Source: Williamsia muralis (GTDB lineage: Bacteria; Actinomycetota; Actinomycetes; Mycobacteriales; Mycobacteriaceae). Taken from it: a DNA stretch of 64,000 bases. Below the pieces are notes generated by a model, which worked only from the letters and a program-made list of their open reading frames with translations, did not search any database and was not told the DNA's origin. Below, in pieces: positions 17,471 through 25,572 of this stretch (position 1 is its first letter; the number at the start of each line of letters is the position of its first letter). The stretch spans positions 1 to 64,000 of the forward strand of contig NZ_PEBD01000002.1 in assembly GCF_002735905.1 (NCBI RefSeq). Direction: 5' to 3'. Made by a program: the position numbers and the translations under genes.

Positions 17471-18400
17471 TCAGTATCCGCTGCTCAGTGGTTGTACGAC
17501 GTCGGCCTCGGCTATCCGGTGGGTGAGGGTGCCCAGGTGTTCGACGCTGAGTTCAACGAGGTCACCGGGCGTCAGCCACCCCTGGAATCGGCTTGAGTCG
17601 GCGGCGAAGTGCTCGAACAGACAGCCGGTCTCGACTGTGCCCGAGCCGATGAGGTCCCCGGCGCGGAGCCGGGTGCCTCGAGAGGCGTAGGCGATCATGT
17701 CAGGGAATCCCCAGTCGATTGTGTTCCACCGACCGTCGGTGACGAGGTTTCCGTTGACGTGTGCGGTCATGCGAAGGTCGAAGGCCTTCTGTGCGCGGTA
17801 CGGTTGGATCTCGTCGGGCGTGACGAGATGCGGGCCGATGGTGTTCGCAGTGTCCTTTCCCTTGGCCGGCCCCAGACGCAACGGCATTTCCTGGACCTGC
17901 AAGTCGCGTGCACTCCAGTCGCAGAAGAGCATGTAGCCGGCGATGTGTGACTCGGCCTCGGAGTAGGCGATGTTTGACCCGGATCGGCCGATGACTGCGG
18001 CGATTTCGAGTTCGAAGTCGAAGCGCTCACTGTTCGGCGCGATGGGTACGGGGTCGTGCGGCCCTATATGGGTGTCCGGATTGGTGAAGTAGAACGGGGG
18101 AAACTGGGTGTGTCTGTCGTCGACGGGGAGGTCGACGGCCTCAGAGAGGTTGCGCAGATGTTGAAGGAACCCGGCGCAGTCGCGGATCGAGCGGGGTTGC
18201 AACGGGGCGCGCAGCACGACATCGGCGAGAGGGACCGTCTCGTGGGGGTTCTGGGCAAGGTGGTGACCCTGTTCGGTTAGGTCACCGTTCTCGAGTAGGG
18301 AGATCATGTCGAGGCCGGGCGCCAGACCGATCACCTCGGAGCCGTCGACAATGCCGACGCGGTCATCGCCGACGCTGGATATGTAAGTCACAAACCGCAT
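17471..18400 (-). CDS. Fumarylacetoacetate hydrolase (FAH) family protein, copy 1
   Basis: 309 aa. FAH-fold enzymes hydrolyse or isomerise the keto-acid products of ring cleavage (acylpyruvate hydrolase, hydroxymuconate isomerase/decarboxylase, hydratase). The metal-binding acids are in 'FELEIAAVIG' and the following Asp in 'FCDWSARDLQ'. The start ATG 18400 has GGAGG 10 nt upstream, overlapping the end of the hydroxylase gene. A longer frame to 18547 lies inside that gene and is rejected. The N-terminal domain of about 75 residues precedes the catalytic fold, as in acylpyruvate hydrolases. Confidence 0.85.
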   Translation of the reverse strand: MRFVTYISSVGDDRVGIVDGSEVIGLAPGLDMISLLENGDLTEQGHHLAQNPHETVPLADVVLRAPLQPRSIRDCAGFLQHLRNLSEAVDLPVDDRHTQFPPFYFTNPDTHIGPHDPVPIAPNSERFDFELEIAAVIGRSGSNIAYSEAESHIAGYMLFCDWSARDLQVQEMPLRLGPAKGKDTANTIGPHLVTPDEIQPYRAQKAFDLRMTAHVNGNLVTDGRWNTIDWGFPDMIAYASRGTRLRAGDLIGSGTVETGCLFEHFAADSSRFQGWLTPGDLVELSVEHLGTLTHRIAEADVVQPLSSGY

Positions 18401-18407
18401 CGAACGG

Positions 18408-19934
18408 TCACCTCCGCTCAGCGCCGGCGAGCTGTGCCACCTCTGGATCGGACGCACCCACGGCGGCCTCCAGCCGAGCGGACAGGGTGTCGAGCTGGGC
18501 TGCGTCTTTCGCACCGTCGAACACGTACCGGTCCGGGCGGATGACAACGGCGTGCACGCCGAAATCGTTGAGCCACTGTCGAGTTGTCGCGTCCAGGTCC
18601 GTGACTACCACGGCACCCATCCGCGCCCAGATGGCCGGGGTCGACGAGTCAACGTCGCCGATGACACTCGGGTCGCCGACGACGGCGAAGTTGTAGCCGA
18701 CTATGTCGTCGAGCAGGGTGCCGTTGCGCAGCCGCGGCTGGATGCTGAGCGCACCCGCCGGGCCGTTGGTTTCACCATGAAGTCCGTGTCCGAGTTCGGG
18801 GATGGGGAAGGGGATCTCCATCAGCGACGGAATATCGTCGAGGGGCCCGGGGCTGGCGGCTAAATGCTCGACTGCATTGGCCGCCCCGGCTGCGGCCTCC
18901 ATGTAGACGCGAACATGGTGTTTGCGTTCGGACTCGTAGGTGTCGAGCAGCTGGTCGGGGGCCCCGCGCAGTCGGGCTGCGACCTTCCACGACAGGTTCA
19001 TCGCGTCCCGGATACCAGAGCACATGCCTTGCCCGAGGTGGGGGGTCATCTGGTGCGCGGCGTCGCCGGCGATGAAGAATCGATCTCGTCGCCATGCACT
19101 AGGCAAGAGTGACTGCCAGCGATACACATCCGCGCGCATGATCCGGTAGGAGCCGGCAGCGTAGTAGGGGTGCAACAGGTCATACCATTTGCTGGGCTGC
19201 TCGAAGTCTTCGGTCGCGTCACCGTCCATGAGCAGGAACTCGAATCGAATCATTCCGCCTGCTCCCGGAACGACGGTGATGGGGTTGGGGAGCTCGGCGC
19301 GGGTGTAGGTGAACACCGACGGGTTCGGTTCGCCTGCGATGGGGACGATGTCGAGGATGAGGGATCGATGAGTGGCGTGCAGATCCTCGACCTCGGCGGT
19401 GACTGATTCGCGGACAAGCGAACGCGCGCCGTCGGCACCGATGAGGTACTCGGCGGTCAGTACGCGGGCTTGTCCGGTGCGTTCGTTGCGCACGGCGACT
19501 TCCACACCGCCGGAACTCTGTCCGATCGACTGCGCTCGCCAGCCGAACCACGTTGTCGCCGAGTCGGATTGATGTAACTGGCCGCGAAGGTGGCTTTCGA
19601 AGTCGGGCTGGAAGAATTGGTAGTCGCCGTACCATCCTTGATCGGTGGGAGTGGTTCGCCACGGAAAGCTCTGGATCAGTTGGCCGTAAGCGTTGAAGAA
19701 CTGGTAGTTGCCGTCTGCCTGCCGATGCCACGTCGGCTCAAGATGAGATGCCCCGAGCGACTGGAATGACCGCATCGTCTCGTCGTCGATGTGGGTGGCC
19801 CGAGGATGGTGGGCGGGTAGGCGGAACGGGTCGACTATGGCAACCTCGACGCCGCTGTTGGCCAGCAATGTCGCGGCGGTGAGGCCGGTTGGGCCGGCTC
19901 CCAGCACAATGACCTGCGTGTTGTTGTTGTTCAT
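18408..19934 (-). CDS. FAD-dependent aromatic hydroxylase (MhpA/PheA type)
   Basis: 508 aa. A single-component flavoprotein monooxygenase that ortho-hydroxylates phenolic compounds with NAD(P)H and O2. The N-terminal Rossmann motif 'VLGAGPTGLTAATLL', the middle 'GADGARSLVRE' (DG motif) and 'FIAGDAAHQMTPHLGQGMCSGIRDA' (GD motif) are all present. The C-terminal thioredoxin-like domain typical of MhpA is recognisable ('VVVTDLDATTRQWL'). In the operon it would convert a phenol made by O-demethylation into a catechol for the extradiol dioxygenase. Confidence 0.87.
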   Translation of the reverse strand: MNNNNTQVIVLGAGPTGLTAATLLANSGVEVAIVDPFRLPAHHPRATHIDDETMRSFQSLGASHLEPTWHRQADGNYQFFNAYGQLIQSFPWRTTPTDQGWYGDYQFFQPDFESHLRGQLHQSDSATTWFGWRAQSIGQSSGGVEVAVRNERTGQARVLTAEYLIGADGARSLVRESVTAEVEDLHATHRSLILDIVPIAGEPNPSVFTYTRAELPNPITVVPGAGGMIRFEFLLMDGDATEDFEQPSKWYDLLHPYYAAGSYRIMRADVYRWQSLLPSAWRRDRFFIAGDAAHQMTPHLGQGMCSGIRDAMNLSWKVAARLRGAPDQLLDTYESERKHHVRVYMEAAAGAANAVEHLAASPGPLDDIPSLMEIPFPIPELGHGLHGETNGPAGALSIQPRLRNGTLLDDIVGYNFAVVGDPSVIGDVDSSTPAIWARMGAVVVTDLDATTRQWLNDFGVHAVVIRPDRYVFDGAKDAAQLDTLSARLEAAVGASDPEVAQLAGAERR

Positions 19935-19950
19935 GATGTCACTCTCAGAG

Positions 19951-20799
19951 TCAGGGAGTTCTGGTCGTCCGGTGTGCGATGTTTGAGCGCGTGATGGTGC
20001 CGCGGATCAGCTTCTTGGGCAGTGCTTCGGTGAGCAGATCAAGCGAGGGATCGGTACTGCGAGAGGTTGAGTAGTAGAGGTCGTCGCCATCGAGGCAGCA
20101 CGCCACCGCGAACTCGCCAGGCGTCTCGATGACGTCGAGCACGTTGTTTTCGCGAACCCGCACGAACCGCTCGCCGGTCGTTGTGGCGACCCACACCGAA
20201 CCATCGCCGACGGCGCAGATGCCGTCGGGTCGATGCCGGGCATCGAACAGGGCGGCCAGGTCGGTCCACACACGACGATGGGTCAGGCTGCCGTCGTGTT
20301 CGATATCGAAGGCGGTGAGCCGGTTTCCGTGGGTTTCGGCCACGATGAGGGTCGAGTCAATGACGGCGAGGCCGTTCGGGAATCGGAGTTGATCCGCTGC
20401 AACCGCGACGGTGCCGTCTGGGGCAACAGTCACTAGTCGGCCGACTGGTTCACCGCTGTGGGGATCCGGGCCCATCTCATCGACGTAGAGCCGCCCGTCA
20501 TCGGTGCCGACCATGTCTCCGAGCCGATCTCGTACGACCTCGGAAAGGTCCGCAAAGGGCTGAAAATCGTCGCCGACGAGTACATCGATGCGTTTATCCC
20601 ACCAGCGCGCCGCGGCCAGATGCCCGTCGGGCAAAAACCACAGACCGTTGGTAGGACTGTCCAGGTAGCGGCGAAGAACCTCCGTGCCGCTGACTGACAC
20701 CAATTGCTTCGACTGGGTATCGGAGAACCAGAGCGCGCCCTGATGAACGCGCGGGGATTCTCCCCACAGGAGGTCGTCGCGGATGACGACCGGGGTCAT
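19951..20799 (-). CDS. SMP-30/gluconolactonase family lactonase
   Basis: 282 aa beta-propeller. The opening 'LLWGESPRVHQGALWFSD' contains the conserved metal-binding Glu. Later blocks 'FPNGLAVID' and 'RPDGICAVGDGSVWV' carry the Asn and Asp ligands. The family hydrolyses sugar or other lactones. Its place between two FAH-family and hydroxylase genes suggests opening a lactone intermediate of the aromatic route. It overlaps the upstream FAH gene by 4 bp. Confidence 0.83.
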   Translation of the reverse strand: MTPVVIRDDLLWGESPRVHQGALWFSDTQSKQLVSVSGTEVLRRYLDSPTNGLWFLPDGHLAAARWWDKRIDVLVGDDFQPFADLSEVVRDRLGDMVGTDDGRLYVDEMGPDPHSGEPVGRLVTVAPDGTVAVAADQLRFPNGLAVIDSTLIVAETHGNRLTAFDIEHDGSLTHRRVWTDLAALFDARHRPDGICAVGDGSVWVATTTGERFVRVRENNVLDVIETPGEFAVACCLDGDDLYYSTSRSTDPSLDLLTEALPKKLIRGTITRSNIAHRTTRTP

Positions 20800-21653
20800 T
20801 TGGTGGCTCCGCTGCCGTCGACCAACTTGGTGTGCAAGGTGCCGATTCCCTCGATCTCGCTGGTGAGCAGCTGCCCGGGTGAGAGGAAACGTTTGGGATC
20901 GCGGGCGAACCCGACGCCGGATGACGTGCCCGTGAAGATGAGGTCACCGGGCCGCAGCTCAACGACGGTCGACAGATGGGCGATAAGGTCAGGGATGGGG
21001 AAGATGAGCTTTGACGTGCGGAAGTCTTGCACGACTTCGTCATCGAGCGTGCAGCGAAGTCCGATGTCGTCTCGGTTGGGCAGTTCGTCGGGGGTGACCA
21101 GCCATGGACCGGTCGGACCGTATCCGGGGAAGGACTTTCCCAGACTGAACTGGGGATAGGGCATCCCGGCCAGCTGTAGGGTGCGGTCGGAAATGTCTTG
21201 TCCGATCGTGAGACCCGCGACGTAGTCCCATCCCTGTGCCGGGCTGATGTTGTGGGCGCTTCGTCCGATGACGACCACGAGCTCGAGTTCCCAGTCGGTT
21301 GTCGGCCGGGCGAGAATGACGTGGTCAGCCGGCCCGCCGATGCACGACGGGAACTTGGTGAATACCGATGGGAAGTCGGGTATGGCGAGGTTCGCTTCTT
21401 CGGCGTGGTCGGAGTAGTTCAACGAGATAGCGAACACTTGCGAGGGATGCGGGGACGGCGGCCCGAGTCGTTCCGCCGGAACATCGCCGGAACCGCTCGC
21501 GCCGACCTCGTTACCCCACTCGCGAAACTCATCCCACACGGGATAGATATCAGCGATGTTCGCAGAGAAGCGGCCCTGATTCGCGTCCGCGACATCTACC
21601 GATGTGCCGTCGACAAACACCGTGAGGCGGCCACGTACCGATGCAACAAACAT
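20796..21653 (-). CDS. Fumarylacetoacetate hydrolase (FAH) family protein, copy 2
   Basis: 285 aa with the standard two-part architecture: an N-terminal domain of about 70 residues, then the catalytic fold. Metal acids are in 'DWELELVVVIG' and the Asp of 'TIGQDISDRTLQ'; 'GYGPTGPWLVT' and 'GDLIFTGTSSGVGF' are typical of the family. It is clearly diverged from the FAH protein at 17471-18400, so the operon needs two different C-C hydrolase, isomerase or hydratase steps. It starts about 95 bp downstream of the P450 gene. Confidence 0.85.
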   Translation of the reverse strand: MFVASVRGRLTVFVDGTSVDVADANQGRFSANIADIYPVWDEFREWGNEVGASGSGDVPAERLGPPSPHPSQVFAISLNYSDHAEEANLAIPDFPSVFTKFPSCIGGPADHVILARPTTDWELELVVVIGRSAHNISPAQGWDYVAGLTIGQDISDRTLQLAGMPYPQFSLGKSFPGYGPTGPWLVTPDELPNRDDIGLRCTLDDEVVQDFRTSKLIFPIPDLIAHLSTVVELRPGDLIFTGTSSGVGFARDPKRFLSPGQLLTSEIEGIGTLHTKLVDGSGATK

Positions 21654-21748
21654 AGAAATATTCTCAATTCAGTTGGGACAAAGGGATTGTCGGAGGAGTC
21701 GGCCCGGTCACCGCGAGTGCGCTCGCGGAAACTGCCGGTCGTGCCTTT

Positions 21749-22930
21749 TTATGCTCTGATCACTGACACCGGCAGCGATCCGAGGCCGCGGACGGTGTTG
21801 TTGATGTGTCGGACGGGCGGTCCCGCCGCCGTGAACGTCTCTACTCGGTCGGCAAGTGCGGCGAACAGAGCGTGTGCTTCCATGCGGGCGAAAGCCTGTC
21901 CCGCGCATCCGTGAAGGCCGTAACCGAAGGCGAGGTGGTCACTTGCGTCACGGGTGATGTCGAACGTGTCAGCGTTGTCGCCGTAATGCCGTTCGTCACG
22001 ATTGGCCGAGCCGTACATCACCAGGACGCGGTCACCGGCGTTGATGTCGATGTTGTCGATGACGGTGGCGGTTGGCGCTACACGGGTGAAGTAGTGGACG
22101 GGACTCTCGAAACGGAGTGCCTCGTTGAACGCGGAGGGGATGAGTGATCGGTCTTCGCGCACGGCGGCCCACTGCTCGGGATGCTGACTGAACAGCCAGA
22201 TGGCCGACCCAATGGAGTTCACCGTTGTATCCATCGCGGCGGCGGTGTACGCAGCCAGCAACTGTGGCGCGTGCTCACGTTCGATCTTTCCTGCATCAGC
22301 GGCTTCATACACTGCTCGACCCATACTGCCTTCGGCGAGTTCGGTAGGCGCGACGGTGTGCGCCCACTGGAACATCTCACCGAGATCGGGTAGGGAGGCG
22401 ACCATGCGGTCGTTGGCGGGTCCGAGTGAGTTGAACATTGCGTCGCCCCAGGGGAGTAGACGGGGTCGAACTTCGTGGGGAATACCGAGGAGGTCGGCAA
22501 CGATGGACGGGGGAAAGACCTGGGCCAGCTCGGTGACTGCGTCGAAAGTGCCGCGTGCGACGAGCGACTCGACGAGTGAGTCCGCCTGGGACCGGATGTG
22601 GTCGGTGAGCGATCGAATTGCCCGCGGGCTCAGACTTTCGGCGAGAACCGCTCGAAGGGTGTCGTGCAGTGGCGGATCGGAGGCGAGCACGGTGTCGACC
22701 GACATGGCGTTCACGTCGTCATTGAGCCCGACTCCTTGTGCAGCACTGAATCTTTCCCAATCACCGAGCACTGTACGCACCTCGGTGTAGCGGGGCACTG
22801 CCCAACAATTGAGCTGGTTGAGCCACACGGCCGGGGCAGTGTCCCGGAGTGCGCGGAACGCTGGGTAGGGATCGTTCAAGGTGTTGTCGGAAAAAAGATC
22901 GACATCCGAGATACTTGTGGATGTGGTCAT
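21749..22930 (-). CDS. Cytochrome P450, CYP199-like (probable aromatic O-demethylase)
   Basis: 393 aa. The heme-binding signature 'FGYGLHGCAG' has the Cys ligand at residue 342, and the ExxR motif of helix K is 'EALRFE' (Glu and Arg three apart). The I-helix reads 'AAAMDTTVNSIG', with the acid-threonine pair for O2 activation. The N-terminal part ('DPYPAFRALRDTAPAVWL', 'FSAAQGVGL') and the 'DTTVN' helix resemble the CYP199 group, which demethylates para-substituted methoxybenzoates. Substrate class is an inference. The electron-transfer partners follow on the same strand upstream (22941-24306), making a complete class I system. Confidence 0.85.
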   Translation of the reverse strand: MTTSTSISDVDLFSDNTLNDPYPAFRALRDTAPAVWLNQLNCWAVPRYTEVRTVLGDWERFSAAQGVGLNDDVNAMSVDTVLASDPPLHDTLRAVLAESLSPRAIRSLTDHIRSQADSLVESLVARGTFDAVTELAQVFPPSIVADLLGIPHEVRPRLLPWGDAMFNSLGPANDRMVASLPDLGEMFQWAHTVAPTELAEGSMGRAVYEAADAGKIEREHAPQLLAAYTAAAMDTTVNSIGSAIWLFSQHPEQWAAVREDRSLIPSAFNEALRFESPVHYFTRVAPTATVIDNIDINAGDRVLVMYGSANRDERHYGDNADTFDITRDASDHLAFGYGLHGCAGQAFARMEAHALFAALADRVETFTAAGPPVRHINNTVRGLGSLPVSVIRA

Positions 22931-22940
22931 CGGAACACTC

Positions 22941-24110
22941 CTATCGGGGCGTTGGAGTTGGGTTCCCGGCGACTCGGTGTAGCCGGGAAATGGGAATACG
23001 CTTGTTCAGTGCGAGAGCGCCCTTAGCCCGCCCGCTCTCGTTCCACTGGAGGATCGCGGCAAGATCGTCGACGGAGCCGTCGACGATCTCGGGTTGGCCG
23101 ACGAAAGGTGCGGGCCCGCCCATCTTCAATGAGAGTGCGAACTGGTCGGTCCAGAAGTACGGACGGTGGATAAGTTCATCGGCGGCGTCGCCGAGTATCA
23201 ATGCTGCAGCAGCCACGCGGGCTTGATCGATTGCGTTCGACCAATGCGGGTTACGGCAAAACGGGTCACCCATCGCAGCGACATCGCCGGCAGCGACGAT
23301 GTTGTCAGTGACGCGGCAGCGTGAATCCACGACGACGCCGGGAGAGCAGTGGATGCCAGTGTTTTCAAGCCACTCGACGTTCGGAACGTCACCTACCGCG
23401 CTGACTATCACATCTGCGTGGAGCATCGTGTCCGCGAGTTGGACCGCCGGTTGACCATCATCGCACCGGACCAGCGACGCGCCGTCCGGATTGATGCGGA
23501 TGTCCACACCGCTGGCAATGGCCTGCCGTGTGACCAGATCGGAGATCCAGGTCCCACACTGACGCAGCATCGGGGCCTCATTTGTGACTACCGTTGTGGA
23601 CAGACCCAATCCCACGCAGGCCGAAGCGATTTCCATTCCCAGCGCACCGCCGCCGACGATAGCGATGGACGATGCGCCTTTGATCGCATCGCGTAGACGG
23701 ACGGCGTCGCGGAGGGAACGAACCACGTACTCGTCGACCCTGGCGGCGTTTTTGCCGAGGTTGGACAGCGTGCGCGCTCTGGCGCCCGAGGCGATGACGA
23801 GCCCGCCGTATGCGACAGCTCGACCGCTCGCCAGTCGGACGGCCTGACCGTCTCGATCCAGAGCCATGACTCGGTCACCGAGCACGATCTCGACTCGCGA
23901 GCGGTCGAGCGGTGGCAACTGCGCCGAGTCCGGCTTGTCAGCCCCGGTGAGGACCCCCTTCGACAACGGGGGTCGAGCGTAAGGCTCAGCATTGTCAGAA
24001 TCGATGAGAACGATCCGGCCCCGGTGGCCCAGTCCAAGAAGTTCTTCGACTGCGGTGACGCCTGCAATCGACGCGCCGACCACGACGACCGTGTCGTCCA
24101 GACCGACCAT
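22941..24110 (-). CDS. Ferredoxin reductase (FAD, putidaredoxin reductase type)
   Basis: 389 aa. Transfers electrons from NAD(P)H to the adjacent ferredoxin for the P450. FAD motif 'VVVVGASIAGVTAVEEL' at the N-terminus, NADH motif 'IAIVGGGALGMEIASA' in the middle and 'NIVAAGDVAAM' near the C-terminal FAD contact are all seen. The start could be ATG 24110 (1 nt after the ferredoxin stop) or ATG 24122 (11-bp overlap); neither has a clear Shine-Dalgarno. The longer frame to 24299 overlaps the whole ferredoxin gene and is wrong. Confidence 0.85.
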   Translation of the reverse strand: MVGLDDTVVVVGASIAGVTAVEELLGLGHRGRIVLIDSDNAEPYARPPLSKGVLTGADKPDSAQLPPLDRSRVEIVLGDRVMALDRDGQAVRLASGRAVAYGGLVIASGARARTLSNLGKNAARVDEYVVRSLRDAVRLRDAIKGASSIAIVGGGALGMEIASACVGLGLSTTVVTNEAPMLRQCGTWISDLVTRQAIASGVDIRINPDGASLVRCDDGQPAVQLADTMLHADVIVSAVGDVPNVEWLENTGIHCSPGVVVDSRCRVTDNIVAAGDVAAMGDPFCRNPHWSNAIDQARVAAAALILGDAADELIHRPYFWTDQFALSLKMGGPAPFVGQPEIVDGSVDDLAAILQWNESGRAKGALALNKRIPISRLHRVAGNPTPTPR

Positions 24111-24111
24111 C

Positions 24112-24306
24112 TCAGGACTCATCCAGCAGCAAGGCCGCCACCGGACAGCTACGTACGGCGCGGCGAACTGCGTCTTTTTTATCCTCGGGGGCCGATTCCG
24201 ACAGGACTTCGAGTTCGCCGTCCTCGTCGAGCCGGAACATCTCCGGCGCCCTCTCTTCGCAGAAACCGTAACCCTCGCAACGGTTTCGATCGACGGCAAC
24301 TTTCAC
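24112..24306 (-). CDS. [3Fe-4S]-type ferredoxin of the P450 system
   Basis: 64 aa from GTG 24306, chosen because GAGGAG stands 6 nt upstream; an ATG at 24336 is in frame without a good site. The cluster ligands are in 'CEGYGFC' (Cys-x5-Cys) and the C-terminal 'SCPVAAL'. The missing fourth Cys fits the small 3Fe-4S ferredoxins that serve actinobacterial P450s. It is the promoter-proximal gene of the minus-strand catabolic operon and divergent from the TetR gene. Confidence 0.87.
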   Translation of the reverse strand: MKVAVDRNRCEGYGFCEERAPEMFRLDEDGELEVLSESAPEDKKDAVRRAVRSCPVAALLLDES

Positions 24307-24390
24307 TACGGGCTCCTCGTCACATCGACACATCAACTGTGCCCAGTGTCACAAGCACCCCCGTCAATGTCAAGCAGAAGAAGAATTCTG

Positions 24391-24408
24391 GTTCTATTTA
24401 CGTAGACC
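24391..24408. promoter_or_regulatory. Imperfect palindrome between the ferredoxin and TetR genes
   Basis: GGTTCTA (24391-24397) and TAGACC (24403-24408) form near-matching inverted arms around TTTAC. The site is 13 bp before the TetR start and about 85 bp before the ferredoxin start, a good place for TetR to repress both genes. Confidence 0.35.
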
Positions 24409-24420
24409 TAAGATGGTTGG

Positions 24421-25110
24421 GTGCCACAGACCCAACAGCAACTCGCGCAGACCTCGGTGAGCCCGCCAAAGCAGGCGCGATCACGTGCTGCTTGGGGGCG
24501 TGTCCTCGACGCCGGGGCCGCGATCCTCGAAACGGACGGTCTGGATGCGTTCACGATCAGCGCGGTCTGTGAGCGAGCCGAGGTGTCGGTAGCGGCGATC
24601 TACTCGCGCGTGCAGAACAAAGATGCACTGTTTCTCGCCGTGTACGAGAACGTGCTCGATCAAATGACCACTGAACGACGTGTCCTCGAAAAAGACGAAG
24701 AATCCTACGAGGATGCGCCCACCGAAGATCTGATCTCATTCGCCGTGACAACCGTGGCAGATATCTTCCTGACGCGAAGAGGTCTGATCCGGTCCATAAT
24801 CTGGCTTTCCGCATCGCACGAGGAGGTCCGACGGCGTGGATCGGAATGGATGACAACCATGGGGCGCACCTTCGCGACGTTGCTTCAGAGTCGTGAGGAC
24901 GACTACACCCACGACGATGTACCCGCGGCTCTGAGCGCGTGCTACCGCACCCTTTGGTCATCTGTGGCGATGTACGTTGCATACGGTCCCGATTTCGCCT
25001 CCGAACTCGACACCGCGGATGACCAGTTCAAAGACGAACTCTGCGACACCGCAATCAGATACCTACTCTCAGAGCCGCCGAAACGGGCGGCAGAGACCGA
25101 ACGCCAGTGA
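24421..25110 (+). CDS. TetR/AcrR family regulator of the aromatic operon
   Basis: 229 aa. The N-terminal DNA-binding domain is typical: 'RVLDAGAAILETDGLDAFTISAVCERAEVSVAAIYSRVQNKDALF' spans residues about 27-71, with the helix-turn-helix in its second half. The C-terminal ligand domain is divergent. GTG 24421 is the only plausible start. Being divergent from a ten-gene P450/aromatic operon, it is the likely local repressor, released by a pathway substrate or CoA ester. Confidence 0.85.
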   Translation: MPQTQQQLAQTSVSPPKQARSRAAWGRVLDAGAAILETDGLDAFTISAVCERAEVSVAAIYSRVQNKDALFLAVYENVLDQMTTERRVLEKDEESYEDAPTEDLISFAVTTVADIFLTRRGLIRSIIWLSASHEEVRRRGSEWMTTMGRTFATLLQSREDDYTHDDVPAALSACYRTLWSSVAMYVAYGPDFASELDTADDQFKDELCDTAIRYLLSEPPKRAAETERQ

Positions 25111-25572
25111 CCACGCCCTCTGCCGGACACCTGAACCCCGGTCTCGCGAAAACTATGTAGTCGACGCCGACTCGGTTGAGCTCGTGATCCGCGGATAGTC
25201 GGACGTGAAGCGTTCCCGGGGCGAAGAGGCACTGGGGACGAGGTGGTCAAGTCGGTGCAGACCACGGTCGCCGTTATGGCGCTGATGGAACGCGTTTCGA
25301 GTGTGCAGGTGACGCACTCGGTGCTTCACGAGTAGACATTCCTGACTGCATTGGTGAGGCCGGCCTGACGGCCCGGTGAATCAGTCGTCACCCAGTCGTT
25401 CGCATTTCTTCGGTTGTGTCATCACTGCTGAACGCGCCCGCGAATCGGGGAAGCGATCGCTATGCGAGCCCGTCGGTAGTTACGAATCGTGTTGCTGTGC
25501 AGATGATCCGGACGCCACCATGACCCGGACCGCCAATGGCGTGCCCGGGTCTTGGAGGATCTTCGGTACTTC
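25111..25572. other. Convergent intergenic region with a possible IclR fragment
   Basis: 460 bp between the TetR gene and the end of the NCS1 permease gene. A short plus-strand frame at 25237-25335 reads 'DEVVKSVQTTVAVMALMERV' before a stop. This resembles the start of an IclR-type regulator, but only about 30 codons survive. No terminator hairpin recognised. Confidence 0.3.
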
